Source: Actinomycetales bacterium SN12 | Lineage (GTDB): Bacteria; Actinomycetota; Actinomycetes; Actinomycetales; Microbacteriaceae | Reading direction: 5' to 3' | NCBI GenBank assembly: GCA_002837415.1 | Contig: PJCV01000007.1 | Location: forward strand, 62,001 to 126,000 | DNA length: 64,000 nt | Shown here: piece by piece, positions 49,422 through 57,964 of the stretch | Position numbering within the stretch: position 1 is the stretch's first letter | Layout of the letters: every line of letters starts with the position of its first letter | The notes under the pieces: generated by a model | The model's input: only the letters and a program-made list of their open reading frames with translations | What the model was told of the DNA's origin: nothing | The model's database searches: none | Translations under genes and position numbers: made by a program

Positions 49422-50438
49422 ATGAAGAAGTCACGCTCAGCTCTCATCGCCATCGCCGTTGCGGCCGCACTGGCACTCACCGGGTGCTCGTCGCAGAACG
49501 CAGCACCGGCATCCGACTCCGACGCGAAGGGCGACGCATCGTCCTTCACGGACGTCTCGCTCATCGTCCCAGCCGACCCGGGTGGCGGATGGGACCAGAC
49601 CGGTCGGTCGATGTCGAAGGTGCTCACCGATGATGACATCGTCGGATCGGCCGCCGTCAGCAACGTCGGCGGGGCCGGCGGCACAGTCGGCCTCGCGCAG
49701 CTCGCGAACCAGAAGGATCCGGCGACGCTCATGGTCATGGGCCTGGTGATGGTCGGCGCGATCGAGACCAACTCCTCGAACGTCCGCCTCGAGGACACCA
49801 CTCCCATCGCGCGTCTCACCGACGAGCCTCTCGTGGTCGTCGTGCCGGAGAACTCGAAGTACGACACGCTCGAGGATCTCGTCGGGGACATCGCAGACAA
49901 AGGCCAGGAGATCACGGTGACCGGCGGTTCGGCGGGCGGCGCCGACCACATCCTCGCAGGCCTGCTGCTCGAGGAAGCCGGTGTCTCTGGCGCCGACATC
50001 CCGTCGAAGCTGAACTACACGCCCAACTCCGGCGGTGGCGAGGCCGTCTCGCTGCTCGTCGGCAACAAGGTCGCCGCGGGCATCTCGGGAGTCGGCGAGT
50101 TCCTGCAGTACATCGAAGACGGATCGATGCGCGCGCTCGCCGTCTCGTCCGCGGAGCCGGTCGATTCGCTCCCCGAGGTGCCCACCATCACCGACGCCGG
50201 CTACGACGTCGTCCTGACCAACTGGCGCGGTGTGGTCGCACCGGGCGGCATCTCAGACGCCGACCGCGACGAGCTGGAGCGCATCGTGACCGAGATGCAC
50301 GAGTCGGAGGCGTGGACGTCGGAGCTCAAGACTAAGGGCTGGACGGATGCCTTCCTCGCCGGCGACGAGTTCGACGCGTTCCTCGAGGAGAACATCGCAG
50401 AGGTCACCGGGACGCTCGAGAACATCGGGCTGATCTGA
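49422..50438 (+). CDS. tctC: Tripartite tricarboxylate transporter, substrate-binding lipoprotein
   Basis: A 338-residue extracytoplasmic solute receptor of the Bug/TctC family. Lipoprotein signal with lipobox LTGC near residue 21, then [20 protein letters not shown] (ligand-loop signature), [14 protein letters not shown] and the family C-terminus. It should bind a (tri)carboxylate such as citrate and deliver it to TctAB. ATG at 49422 behind AGGAGGAG. First gene of tctCBA. Confidence 0.94.
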   Translation: MKKSRSALIAIAVAAALALTGCSSQNAAPASDSDAKGDASSFTDVSLIVPADPGGGWDQTGRSMSKVLTDDDIVGSAAVSNVGGAGGTVGLAQLANQKDPATLMVMGLVMVGAIETNSSNVRLEDTTPIARLTDEPLVVVVPENSKYDTLEDLVGDIADKGQEITVTGGSAGGADHILAGLLLEEAGVSGADIPSKLNYTPNSGGGEAVSLLVGNKVAAGISGVGEFLQYIEDGSMRALAVSSAEPVDSLPEVPTITDAGYDVVLTNWRGVVAPGGISDADRDELERIVTEMHESEAWTSELKTKGWTDAFLAGDEFDAFLEENIAEVTGTLENIGLI

Positions 50439-50439
50439 C

Positions 50440-50985
50440 ATGAACACCCCGTTCCTCGGGGCGACTGAGCGGGCCGAGGAGACTCGGCCCGCTCAGCGGG
50501 TTCCCCTCGGTGAACTCGTCTTCGCCCTGCTCATGCTCGCCCTCGGCGCGTTCGCGCTCATCGGGGCCTTCTCGATCCACGTTCCCGTCGGCGTGAAGGT
50601 CGGCCCCACGATCTTCCCGATCTTCGTCTCCATCGTCCTGCTCGCGTCTGCAGCCGCCGTGCTCGTCTCGGTGCTGCGCGGCAACCGCGCGGAGCTCGAA
50701 GAGGGCGAGGACATCGATCCGGACGCCCGGACCGACTGGCTCACGCTGGCGAAGATCGTGGGAGCGGTCGTCGCGCACCTTCTGCTCATCGATGTCATCG
50801 GGTGGGCGCCGGCGGCCGCGCTGCTGTTCGGCATCGTCGCGTGGTCGCTGGGCGCCAAGCGCTGGTGGCTCGCCTTCATCATCGGCTTGGCGCTGAGCCT
50901 CGTCGTGCAGATCGTCTTCGGCGGGCTGATGGGGCTGTCGCTGCCCTGGGGTCCGGCACTCGGCTGGCTGGGAGGAATGTTCTGA
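50440..50985 (+). CDS. tctB: Tripartite tricarboxylate transporter, small membrane subunit
   Basis: A 181-residue TctB protein with four predicted membrane helices ([89 protein letters not shown]). ATG one base after the tctC stop; TGATG overlap with tctA. Confidence 0.9.
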   Translation: MNTPFLGATERAEETRPAQRVPLGELVFALLMLALGAFALIGAFSIHVPVGVKVGPTIFPIFVSIVLLASAAAVLVSVLRGNRAELEEGEDIDPDARTDWLTLAKIVGAVVAHLLLIDVIGWAPAAALLFGIVAWSLGAKRWWLAFIIGLALSLVVQIVFGGLMGLSLPWGPALGWLGGMF

Positions 50986-52532
50986 TGGACAGCTGGACTC
51001 TTCTTCTCGAGGGCTTCGCGACCGCACTGCAGCCGCAGTATCTCGTCTTCGCGTTCTTCGGCGTCCTGATCGGCACGGCCGTCGGTGTGCTGCCGGGCAT
51101 CGGCCCGGCGATGACCGTCGCGCTGCTGCTGCCGCTGACCTACACGCTCGATCCGACGGCGGCACTGATCACCTTCGCGGGCATCTACTACGGCGGGATG
51201 TACGGCGGCTCCACCACCAGCATCCTGCTCAACACCCCCGGCGAGTCCGCCTCGATCGTCACCGCGATCGAGGGCAACAAAATGGCCAAGCTCGGCCGGG
51301 GAGCCGCGGCGCTGGCGACAGCAGCTATCGGCTCGTTCATCGCCGGCACCATCGCGACGGTGGGACTCACACTGCTCGCACCGGTGCTGGCGCAGTTCGC
51401 GGTGAACCTCGGTCCCGCAGACTACGTGGCGCTCATCGTCATCGCGTTCGTCACCGTCGGCGCCCTGATCGGCAGCTCCGTACCGCGCGGCATGACCTCG
51501 CTCGGTGTCGGGCTCTTCCTGGGCCTCGTCGGCACCGACACGCTCACGGCGCAGCAGCGCTACACGCTGGGACTGCTGCCCCTGTCGGACGGGATCGACA
51601 TCGTGCTCGTCGCGGTCGGCCTGTTCGCCGTGGGGGAGACGCTGTACATCGCAGCTCGCCTGCGACAAGGCGGCATCGACGTCATCCCGGTCACCGGCGG
51701 GTGGCGCAGCTGGATGACGAAGGACGACTGGAAGCGCTCGTGGAAACCGTGGCTGCGCGGCACCGCGATCGGCTTCCCCATCGGCACGATCCCCGCGGGC
51801 GGCGCGGATGTCGCGACCTTCCTCTCGTACGCCACCGAGCGCAAGCTGTCGAAGCACAAGAAGGAGTTCGGCCACGGTGCGATCGAGGGCGTGGCGGGCC
51901 CGGAGTCGGCGAACAACGCGGCGGCGGCGGGCGTGCTCGTGCCGCTGCTGACCCTGGGACTGCCGACCACGGCGACCGCGGCGATCATCCTCGTCGCATT
52001 CCAGGCGTACGGTCTGCAGCCCGGACCGCAGCTGTTCCAGAGTCAGCCCGCTCTGGTGTGGGCGCTGGTGGCCAGCCTGTACCTCGGCAACGTCATCCTC
52101 ATCGTGCTCAACCTCCCTCTCGTGGGGATGTGGGTGAAGCTGCTGCAGATCCCCCGGCCGTATCTCTACGCGGGCATCCTGCTGTTCGCCGCCTTCGGAG
52201 CGTATGCGCTGAACTTCGCCGTCGTCGACATCCTGATCCTCGTGATCATCGGTGTGCTCGGCTACTTCATGCGGCGCTACGGGTATCCGGTCGCTCCGCT
52301 CGTCGTCGGCATGATCCTCGGGCCGATGGGCGAGGAGTACCTGCGCAAGGCTCTGCAGCTGAGCCAGGGCGATCTGTCGACCCTGGTGGCGCAGCCGTTC
52401 GCAGCCACCGCGTACGCGGTGCTCGCCGCACTGGTCGTCGGCGGACTGTGGCTGCGACGGCGGCAGCGGCGCTACGAGCAGGCGCTCACCGAGTCGATCG
52501 CCGTGCCGATCAAGGCTGATCAGGAGGTCTGA
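50985..52532 (+). CDS. tctA: Tripartite tricarboxylate transporter, large membrane subunit
   Basis: A 515-residue, about 11-12-helix permease. Family signatures are [40 protein letters not shown] (the conserved [12 protein letters not shown] motif) and [30 protein letters not shown]. It drives ion-coupled uptake of the substrate bound by TctC. The ATG at 50985 overlaps the tctB stop by one base. Confidence 0.95.
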   Translation: MDSWTLLLEGFATALQPQYLVFAFFGVLIGTAVGVLPGIGPAMTVALLLPLTYTLDPTAALITFAGIYYGGMYGGSTTSILLNTPGESASIVTAIEGNKMAKLGRGAAALATAAIGSFIAGTIATVGLTLLAPVLAQFAVNLGPADYVALIVIAFVTVGALIGSSVPRGMTSLGVGLFLGLVGTDTLTAQQRYTLGLLPLSDGIDIVLVAVGLFAVGETLYIAARLRQGGIDVIPVTGGWRSWMTKDDWKRSWKPWLRGTAIGFPIGTIPAGGADVATFLSYATERKLSKHKKEFGHGAIEGVAGPESANNAAAAGVLVPLLTLGLPTTATAAIILVAFQAYGLQPGPQLFQSQPALVWALVASLYLGNVILIVLNLPLVGMWVKLLQIPRPYLYAGILLFAAFGAYALNFAVVDILILVIIGVLGYFMRRYGYPVAPLVVGMILGPMGEEYLRKALQLSQGDLSTLVAQPFAATAYAVLAALVVGGLWLRRRQRRYEQALTESIAVPIKADQEV

Positions 52533-52589
52533 GCAGAGCCGACCTGATGCCCCAAGGGGCGTCGATGAGGAGCGCGGGGCCACCGGCGA

Positions 52590-52603
52590 TAGTCTGAACT
52601 GCG
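52590..52603 (+). promoter_or_regulatory. -10 box for a probable leaderless tauE-like transcript
   Basis: TAGTCT at 52590-52595 lies seven bases before the GTG start at 52603, with no ribosome-binding site between, as in leaderless actinobacterial genes. Confidence 0.5.
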
Positions 52604-53400
52604 TGAACGCAGAGCACCAGGCCATCACCCGGGGGCCCCGCGCCTACCTCTCCTTCATCGCCATCGGCCTCACCGCGGGTCTTCTCTCGGGGCTCTTCGG
52701 CGTCGGAGGGGGCACGGTCATCGTGCCGCTGCTGGTGGTGCTGCTCAGCTTCGGTCAGCGCATCTCCGCCGGCACGTCGCTGGCGGCCATCGTCCCGACC
52801 GCGAGTGTCGGCGTGATCTCGTACGCGATGTCGGGTTCGGTGGCGTGGATTCCCGCGCTCATCCTGGCAGCCGGCGCGGTCGTGGGTGCGCAGATAGGCT
52901 CGCGCCTGCTGCCGCGGGTGTCTCAGACAGCGCTGCGCTGGGGATTCGTCGCCTTCCTGCTCGTCGTGATCGTCAGCCTGTTCCTCGTCATCCCCTCGCG
53001 TGCCGCCGAGTTCGAGCTCGGCTGGCTCAACGGCCTCGCGCTGATCGCCGTGGGGGTGTTCACCGGCGTCATCGCGGGCCTGATCGGCGTCGGCGGCGGA
53101 GTGATCATCGTCCCGGTGCTGATGCTCGGATTCGGCACGAGCGATCTCGTCGCGAAGGGCACCTCCCTGCTGATGATGATCCCGACGGCCGTCTCCGGGA
53201 CGATCGGCAACCTGCGTCACCGCAACGTCGACCTGATCGCGGCCGCACTGATCGGCATCTCGGCCTGTACGACCACGGCGCTCGGAGCCTGGCTCGCGAC
53301 GTTGATGGACCCGCTCCTGGGCAACGTCCTCTTCGCCGCCTACCTCGTGGTGATCGCCGTGCAGATGACGCTGAAGGCTCTCCGGTCGCGCGAGCGCTGA
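52603..53400 (+). CDS. TauE/SafE family membrane exporter
   Basis: A 265-residue polytopic protein with about eight helices and the two repeated TauE motifs GLLSGLFGVGGGTVIVPLLV and GVIAGLIGVGGGVIIVPVLM. The family exports sulfite or organosulfonates, or other small anions; the substrate here is unknown. It follows tctA by 70 bp but has its own likely promoter. Confidence 0.9.
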   Translation: MNAEHQAITRGPRAYLSFIAIGLTAGLLSGLFGVGGGTVIVPLLVVLLSFGQRISAGTSLAAIVPTASVGVISYAMSGSVAWIPALILAAGAVVGAQIGSRLLPRVSQTALRWGFVAFLLVVIVSLFLVIPSRAAEFELGWLNGLALIAVGVFTGVIAGLIGVGGGVIIVPVLMLGFGTSDLVAKGTSLLMMIPTAVSGTIGNLRHRNVDLIAAALIGISACTTTALGAWLATLMDPLLGNVLFAAYLVVIAVQMTLKALRSRER

Positions 53401-53447
53401 GGCGTTTGCACGGCCCGCCGGGCAGGGTGCGCTCAGCGCTCGCCGGG

Positions 53448-53460
53448 TAGGATCGACGGG
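53448..53460 (+). promoter_or_regulatory. -10 box for a probable leaderless dehydratase transcript
   Basis: TAGGAT at 53448-53453 precedes the GTG at 53460 by six bases without room for a ribosome-binding site. Confidence 0.5.
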
Positions 53461-53921
53461 TGCTCGTGAACAGTGAACTGGTCGGCAGGGAGTTCCCGCC
53501 GACGGCCCCGTACCTCGTCGGCCGCGAGAAGGTGCGCGAGTTCGCCCGCGCCGTCTTCGCCGACGCCCCGCAGCACCTCGACGTCGAGGCGGCTCGCGCC
53601 GCGGGCTACTCCGATCTCGTCGCTCCCCCCACCTTCCCGATGGTCATCCAGGACCTCACGCTGCAGCAGCTGCTCTCCGAGCCCGACTCCGGCATCGTCC
53701 TGGCGCGCACGATCCACGCCGAGCAGCGGTTCCAGTACACGCGGCCGATCGTGGCCGGCGACGAGCTCACCGCTCGGCTGGCGGTCACGGGCATCCGCTC
53801 GCTGGGCGGCAACGCGATGATCACGAGCGAGGCGAGCCTCACCGACGCCTCAGGTGAGCACGTCGTCACCGCTGTCAGCGTGCTGCTCGTCGGCTCCGAC
53901 AGCGAAGGGGAGGCCGCGTGA
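53460..53921 (+). CDS. MaoC-like dehydratase, N-terminal-type subunit (HadA-like)
   Basis: A 153-residue hot-dog protein resembling HadA/UPF0336 proteins: VGREFPPTAPYLVGREKVREFARAV at the start, AAGYSDLVAPPTFPMV, and RFQYTRPIVAGDELTARLAV. It lacks the catalytic D-H hydratase motif and probably forms the binding half of a heterodimer with the next gene. The GTG at 53460 seems to be the first base or close to it of the mRNA. Confidence 0.87.
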   Translation: MLVNSELVGREFPPTAPYLVGREKVREFARAVFADAPQHLDVEAARAAGYSDLVAPPTFPMVIQDLTLQQLLSEPDSGIVLARTIHAEQRFQYTRPIVAGDELTARLAVTGIRSLGGNAMITSEASLTDASGEHVVTAVSVLLVGSDSEGEAA

Positions 53922-54322
53922 TGGCCGAGTTCACCGTCGGCGATGTCATCGCCGAGCGCACGCTGCACCTCACCCGCGAATCCCTCGTCCGCTACGCCGG
54001 GGCATCCGGCGACTTCAACCCGATCCACTACCGGGATGACGTGGCCGTCGCCGTCGGGCTGCCCGGCGTGCTCGCGCACGGGATGCTGACCATGGGCCTC
54101 GCCTCGTCGGTCGTGCTCTCGGCTCTTCCGGCCGACACGCGCGTGGTCGACTACGGCGTCCGCTTCACCAAGCCGGTCCTCGTCGACGCCGAGACGGGCG
54201 CCGATGTGCACGTCGTCGCGAAGGTCGGCGCGGTCGACGAGACCGCGGCGCGCATCGACCTCACCGTGAAGGCGGCCGAGGCGACCGTGCTCGTGAAGGC
54301 CCAGCTGCGGGTCGCGCTCTGA
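53921..54322 (+). CDS. MaoC-like dehydratase, catalytic subunit (HadB-like)
   Basis: A 133-residue hot-dog protein with the R-hydratase motif YAGASGDFNPIHYRDDVA (catalytic Asp and His) and GLPGVLAHGMLTMG. In the HadAB family the pair dehydrates (3R)-hydroxyacyl thioesters in fatty-acid elongation. ATG at 53921 overlaps the previous stop (TGATG); a GTG at 53918 is an alternative. Confidence 0.88.
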   Translation: MAEFTVGDVIAERTLHLTRESLVRYAGASGDFNPIHYRDDVAVAVGLPGVLAHGMLTMGLASSVVLSALPADTRVVDYGVRFTKPVLVDAETGADVHVVAKVGAVDETAARIDLTVKAAEATVLVKAQLRVAL

Positions 54323-54323
54323 C

Positions 54324-55475
54324 ATGGCATCCGCCGACGTGACCGAGATCACCCCCATCGCCCTGCGCGAGCTCACCACCCTGCGCACCGGCGCCGCCCC
54401 GCAGCGGATGCTCGAGGCAGGCACCCGCGAGCAGCTGCTCGCCGCGCTGCAGGACGTCTGGTCCACCGGCGACGACTGGTTCGTGCTGGGTGGCGGGTCG
54501 AACCTGTTCATCGGCGACGCGGCCTTCGACGGCACCGTCATCCGCCTGCTCACCGAGGGCATCGAAGAGCTCCCCTCGCCGCATGATGGCCGCATCCGCC
54601 TGCGCGTGCAGGCCGGACACAACTGGGATGCCCTGGTCGCGTACGCCGTCGAGCGCGGCTACGCCGGCATCGAGGCGATGAGCGGCATCCCGGGCACCGT
54701 CGGCGCCGCGCCCGTGCAGAACGTGGGGGCGTACGGTCAGGAGATCCAGGAGACGCTCGTCGAGGTCGAGCTGATCGACGAGCACGAGGACGCCCCGGTG
54801 GTGCTCCCCGGGGCGGATCTGGAACTCGGCTTCCGCACCTCGGTGCTCAAGCACCACTACGGCGAGGCAGAGGGCCGCCGCGCTGTCATCCTCTCGGTGA
54901 CGCTCGACCTCGCCGTCACCGGCGACGCGGGACGGGTGGTGCGCGGCGAGCAGCTGCGCCGAGCGCTGGGTCTCAAGGACTACGAGCCCGTTCCGCTCGC
55001 CTGGGTGCGCTCGCGGATCCTCGAGACGAGGGCCGTGAAAGGCATGCTGCTCGACACCGACGACCCCGACACGTGGAGCGCCGGGTCGTTCTTCCAGAAC
55101 GCGATCGTGCCCGAGCCGGTGGCGCGGACGCTGCCGCCGGAGTGCCCCCGCTGGCCCGTCGAGCCCGACCTCGACTCGGTCACCGTCATCCCGCTGGACT
55201 CGTACTACGGCCTCACGCCGCGTGAGGACAAGCCGATCGGGATGGTCAAGGTCAGCGCCGCGTGGCTGATCGAGAACTCGGGCATCCGCAAGGGCTTCCG
55301 TCTGCCTCAGTCGCGCGCGGGACTCTCGACCAAGCACGCGCTCGCGCTCACGAACCGCGGCGGGGCGAGCGCCGCCGAGCTGAGCGAATTGGCCCGGTTC
55401 ATCCAGAGCCGGGTGCACTCCGAGTTCGGTCTGCTGCTGCAGCCCGAGCCGGTGCTGGTCGGCGTCGACCTGTAG
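54324..55475 (+). CDS. murB: UDP-N-acetylenolpyruvoylglucosamine reductase
   Basis: 383 residues, NADPH/FAD enzyme making UDP-MurNAc for peptidoglycan. FAD-binding PCMH domain with LGGGSNLFIGD and GIEAMSGIPGTVGAAPVQNVGAYGQE, then WSAGSFFQNAIV with the proton-donor Ser, and SAAWLIENSGIRKGF. The lack of a YxxH-type loop fits a type I/actinobacterial form. ATG starts one base after the dehydratase stop, so fatty-acid and wall genes are co-transcribed. Confidence 0.96.
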   Translation: MASADVTEITPIALRELTTLRTGAAPQRMLEAGTREQLLAALQDVWSTGDDWFVLGGGSNLFIGDAAFDGTVIRLLTEGIEELPSPHDGRIRLRVQAGHNWDALVAYAVERGYAGIEAMSGIPGTVGAAPVQNVGAYGQEIQETLVEVELIDEHEDAPVVLPGADLELGFRTSVLKHHYGEAEGRRAVILSVTLDLAVTGDAGRVVRGEQLRRALGLKDYEPVPLAWVRSRILETRAVKGMLLDTDDPDTWSAGSFFQNAIVPEPVARTLPPECPRWPVEPDLDSVTVIPLDSYYGLTPREDKPIGMVKVSAAWLIENSGIRKGFRLPQSRAGLSTKHALALTNRGGASAAELSELARFIQSRVHSEFGLLLQPEPVLVGVDL

Positions 55476-55526
55476 ACGCTCGTCGACCGCTACGGCGTGC
55501 CCTGGCTGATCGGGCACAAGGGCTGA
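55476..55526 (+). pseudogene. Possible remnant of a VOC/PhnB-like gene C-terminus
   Basis: Directly after the murB stop and in the same frame, 16 codons read TLVDRYGVPWLIGHKG before TGA. The pattern (L)VD(R/K)xGVPW is the usual C-terminal motif of PhnB-like VOC-fold proteins. No upstream part remains. It may be decay debris left by a deletion that joined murB to the end of a former neighbour. Confidence 0.4.
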
Positions 55527-55543
55527 CGCCGATAGGCCTCACA

Positions 55544-55580
55544 CATCGGCGCCCCCTCTGAGCATCGGCGCCCCCTCTGA
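55544..55580. repeat. Two direct 18-bp repeats
   Basis: CATCGGCGCCCCCTCTGA occurs at 55544-55561 and again at 55563-55580, identical, with one base between. The second copy forms the left arm of the hairpin that follows. Confidence 0.85.
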
Positions 55581-55605
55581 ATCGCGTAGATCAGAGGGGG
55601 CGCCG
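55566..55605. terminator. Hairpin between convergent murB and aminotransferase genes
   Basis: Perfect 15-bp arms CGGCGCCCCCTCTGA (55566-55580) and TCAGAGGGGGCGCCG (55591-55605) with a 10-base loop. No T-run. Placed between convergent genes, it can end both transcripts. Confidence 0.75.
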
Positions 55606-55643
55606 ACGACAGGAGGGGGCGTGGACGGATGAGCGGCCGGACG

Positions 55644-56861
55644 TCAGGCCGAGAACAGGCGCTGCAGGCGCTGCACGCCCTCCAGCAGCTGGTCATCTCC
55701 GAGGGCGTACGACAGGCGCAGGTAGCCGGACGGTCCGAAGGCCTCGCCGGGCACGACCGCGACCTCGGCCTCATCGAGGATGAAGTCGGCGAGCTCGAGC
55801 GAGGTCGTCGGGGTCACCGTGCTGCCGTCGCGGCGAGTCCAGGTGCGACCGAGCAGACCCTGTACGTCGGGGTACACGTAGAACGCGCCGGTCGGGGTGG
55901 GCACCACCATGCCGTCGATCTTCGACAGCTCTGCCACGATGAGCCGGCGACGGCGGTCAAAGGCCTCGCGCATCTTCTCGGCTTCGTCCTGCGGGCCGTT
56001 CAGAGCGGCGATCGCGCCGCGCTGGGCGACGTTGTTCACGTTGCTCGACAGGTGCGACTGCAGGTTGGCGGCGACCTTGATGGCATCCGCCGGTCCCACC
56101 ATCCAGCCGACCCGCCACCCGGTCATCGCGTACGTCTTCGCGACGCCGTTGACGAGGATGGTCTGGTTCGCGATCGCGGGCAGCGCCTGGACGATGGAGG
56201 TGGCCTTGACCCCCTCATACGTGAGGTTCTGGTAGATCTCATCGCTGATCACCCAGATGCCGTGCTCGAGGGCCCACTCGGCGATCGCCTTCGTCTCCTC
56301 GGCCGTGTAGACCGAGCCGGTCGGGTTCGACGGCGAGACGAACACGAGCACGGTGGTGCGCTCGGTGCGCGCGGCCTCGAGCTGCTCGACGGTGACCTTG
56401 TACTCCTGGTCGGCGCCGGCGAAGACCTCGACCGGCACGCCGTCCGCCAGCTGGATCGCCTCGGGATACGTGGTCCAGTACGGCGCGGGCAGCAGCACCT
56501 CGTCGCCCGGGTTCACCACGGCCTGGAAGGCCTGATACACCGACTGCTTGCCGCCGTTGGTCACGATGATCTGCGACGGCGAGACCTCGAGACCCGAGTC
56601 GCGCAGCGTCTTCGCGGCGATCGCCTCGCGCAGCTCGGGAAGACCCGCAGCGGGGGTATAGCGGTAGTTGGCCGGATCGGCGAGAGCCTTCGCCGCCGCA
56701 TCGACGATGAACTGCGGCGTCGCGAAGTCGGGCTCGCCGGCGGCGTACGAGATCACGGGCTTGCCCTCGGCCTTGAGGGCCTTGGCCTTGGCATCCACCT
56801 TCAAGGTGGCGGACTCGGCGATGGCGGACAGTTTGCGGGAGAGGGGGGCGCGTTCGGTCAC
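55644..56861 (-). CDS. aspC: Pyridoxal-phosphate aminotransferase (aspartate aminotransferase, class I)
   Basis: 405 residues of fold-type [13 protein letters not shown] at the substrate loop, [12 protein letters not shown] (phosphate binding), [24 protein letters not shown] with the PLP-pyridine Asp, and the Schiff-base lysine in [16 protein letters not shown]. The Arg in YLRLSYALG binds the alpha-carboxylate. The pattern is the Ib subgroup, normally aspartate/prephenate aminotransferase. GTG start at 56861. First gene upstream on this strand is a hypothetical one, separated by 63 bp. Confidence 0.92.
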   Translation of the reverse strand: MTERAPLSRKLSAIAESATLKVDAKAKALKAEGKPVISYAAGEPDFATPQFIVDAAAKALADPANYRYTPAAGLPELREAIAAKTLRDSGLEVSPSQIIVTNGGKQSVYQAFQAVVNPGDEVLLPAPYWTTYPEAIQLADGVPVEVFAGADQEYKVTVEQLEAARTERTTVLVFVSPSNPTGSVYTAEETKAIAEWALEHGIWVISDEIYQNLTYEGVKATSIVQALPAIANQTILVNGVAKTYAMTGWRVGWMVGPADAIKVAANLQSHLSSNVNNVAQRGAIAALNGPQDEAEKMREAFDRRRRLIVAELSKIDGMVVPTPTGAFYVYPDVQGLLGRTWTRRDGSTVTPTTSLELADFILDEAEVAVVPGEAFGPSGYLRLSYALGDDQLLEGVQRLQRLFSA

Positions 56862-56924
56862 GACTCCGATCGTACTCGGGCGACCGCCGCGACGGCACCG
56901 GCCCGAACCCTCTGCTGCGGTCGG

Positions 56925-57368
56925 CTAGCCGACGTCGCACTGGCAGAAGTCGGCGTAGCGGCGGGTCGGATGCTGGGGATCTGTGATGTCGACGATCGCA
57001 TCCGCATCCGTGTTCGCCATCTCGACACCGGCGGCGAGGCAGATGCTGGAGTGCCACATCCACCGGGTGCGCTCGGCGAGCAGCGACGTGTCGCCGCAGA
57101 CGATGGTCACGGCGTCCACTCCGGCATCCCGAATCGGCGCGACCACCTCGCTTCGCAGTTCGCTCTCGCCGCGACCACCCTGAGCGACGACGCCAGTCAC
57201 GGCGCCCTGCGTCTGCAGAGCCGCCGCGAGCATGTCGGCGAAGTCGGCGGAGCGCGCGGGGTCCGTCGCGGCGACGGCCAGCAGTCGCGCGCCTCGGCGG
57301 TAGTTGTGCAGGAACTCGCGCGCCAGGTCGTCCTGCGGCGTCCGTGATCCGATGGTGGTCCCGCTCAT
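56925..57368 (-). CDS. Hypothetical protein
   Basis: A 147-residue soluble protein I do not recognise. It opens with PQDDLAREFLHNYRRGARLLAVAATDPARSADFADML, reads as an alpha-beta fold with GVVAQGGRGESELR and VDAVTIVCGD, and holds Cys residues in TIVCGD, SICLAA and the C-terminal FCQCDVG. A WMWHSSICLA segment is distinctive. Lies between aminotransferase and rraA, all on the minus strand, but not overlapping either. Coding character is good (typical third-position GC). Confidence 0.75.
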   Translation of the reverse strand: MSGTTIGSRTPQDDLAREFLHNYRRGARLLAVAATDPARSADFADMLAAALQTQGAVTGVVAQGGRGESELRSEVVAPIRDAGVDAVTIVCGDTSLLAERTRWMWHSSICLAAGVEMANTDADAIVDITDPQHPTRRYADFCQCDVG

Positions 57369-57407
57369 GCGACCAGGGTACGCCCGCGCGGTGCCGTGCG
57401 GGCCGGA

Positions 57408-57872
57408 TCAGCGTTCGACGAGCACGCCGTCCTCGTCGGCGTACAGACGCGCGCCGGGGCGGAAGACCACGCCGCCGAACTCGACGACGACGTCGGCCTC
57501 ACCGGTGCCCTGCTTGCCGCTCTTGCGCGGGTTGGTGCCGAGCGCCTTCACGCCCAGCGGCATCCGTCCGATCGCGACGCTGTCCCGGATGCAGCCGTGG
57601 ATGACGACGCCCGCCCAGCCGCTGTCGATCGCGAGCTGCGCGATCATGTCGCCCATCAGCGCGGTGCCGTAGGAGCCGTCGCCGTCGACGACGAGCACGG
57701 CGCCCTCGCCGGGGGAGGAGAGGACCGACTTCAGCAGCGCGTTGTCCTCGAAGCAGCGGACAGTGCGGACCGGGCCCTCGAAGGAGGTGAACCCTCCGAA
57801 CGAGCGCAGCTGCAGGGGCAGCGACTGCAGGTCGTCGCCGTGCACGTCATAGAGGTCGGCGGTGGAGGTCAT
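57408..57872 (-). CDS. rraA: RraA family protein (RNase E activity regulator / HMG aldolase type)
   Basis: 154 residues. The RraA ring fold is shown by TADLYDVHGDDLQSLPLQLRSFGG, GDMIAQLAIDSGWAGVVIHGCIRDS (the GxxxD-R motif of the family) and GEADVVVEFGGVVFRPGARLYADEDGVLV. Some members inhibit RNase E, others act as 4-hydroxy-4-methyl-2-oxoglutarate/oxaloacetate lyases; the R-D pair needed for the lyase is present. Function cannot be settled from sequence. Confidence 0.9.
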   Translation of the reverse strand: MTSTADLYDVHGDDLQSLPLQLRSFGGFTSFEGPVRTVRCFEDNALLKSVLSSPGEGAVLVVDGDGSYGTALMGDMIAQLAIDSGWAGVVIHGCIRDSVAIGRMPLGVKALGTNPRKSGKQGTGEADVVVEFGGVVFRPGARLYADEDGVLVER

Positions 57873-57911
57873 GGTCAGATCCTATGAGGTGGGGGAACGG
57901 GGGCGGATGCG

Positions 57912-57958
57912 CTTCGACAGGCTCAGCGTCTCATCTTGGGTCCCTGAGCCCGTCGAAG
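57912..57958. repeat. Dispersed palindromic element, copy 4
   Basis: CTTCGACAGGCTCAG (57912-57926) with CTGAGCCCGTCGAAG (57944-57958), one mismatch. It lies six bases beyond the aceA stop and 39 bases before rraA on the minus strand, a likely transcript end for aceA. Confidence 0.85.
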
Positions 57959-57964
57959 GCCGGA

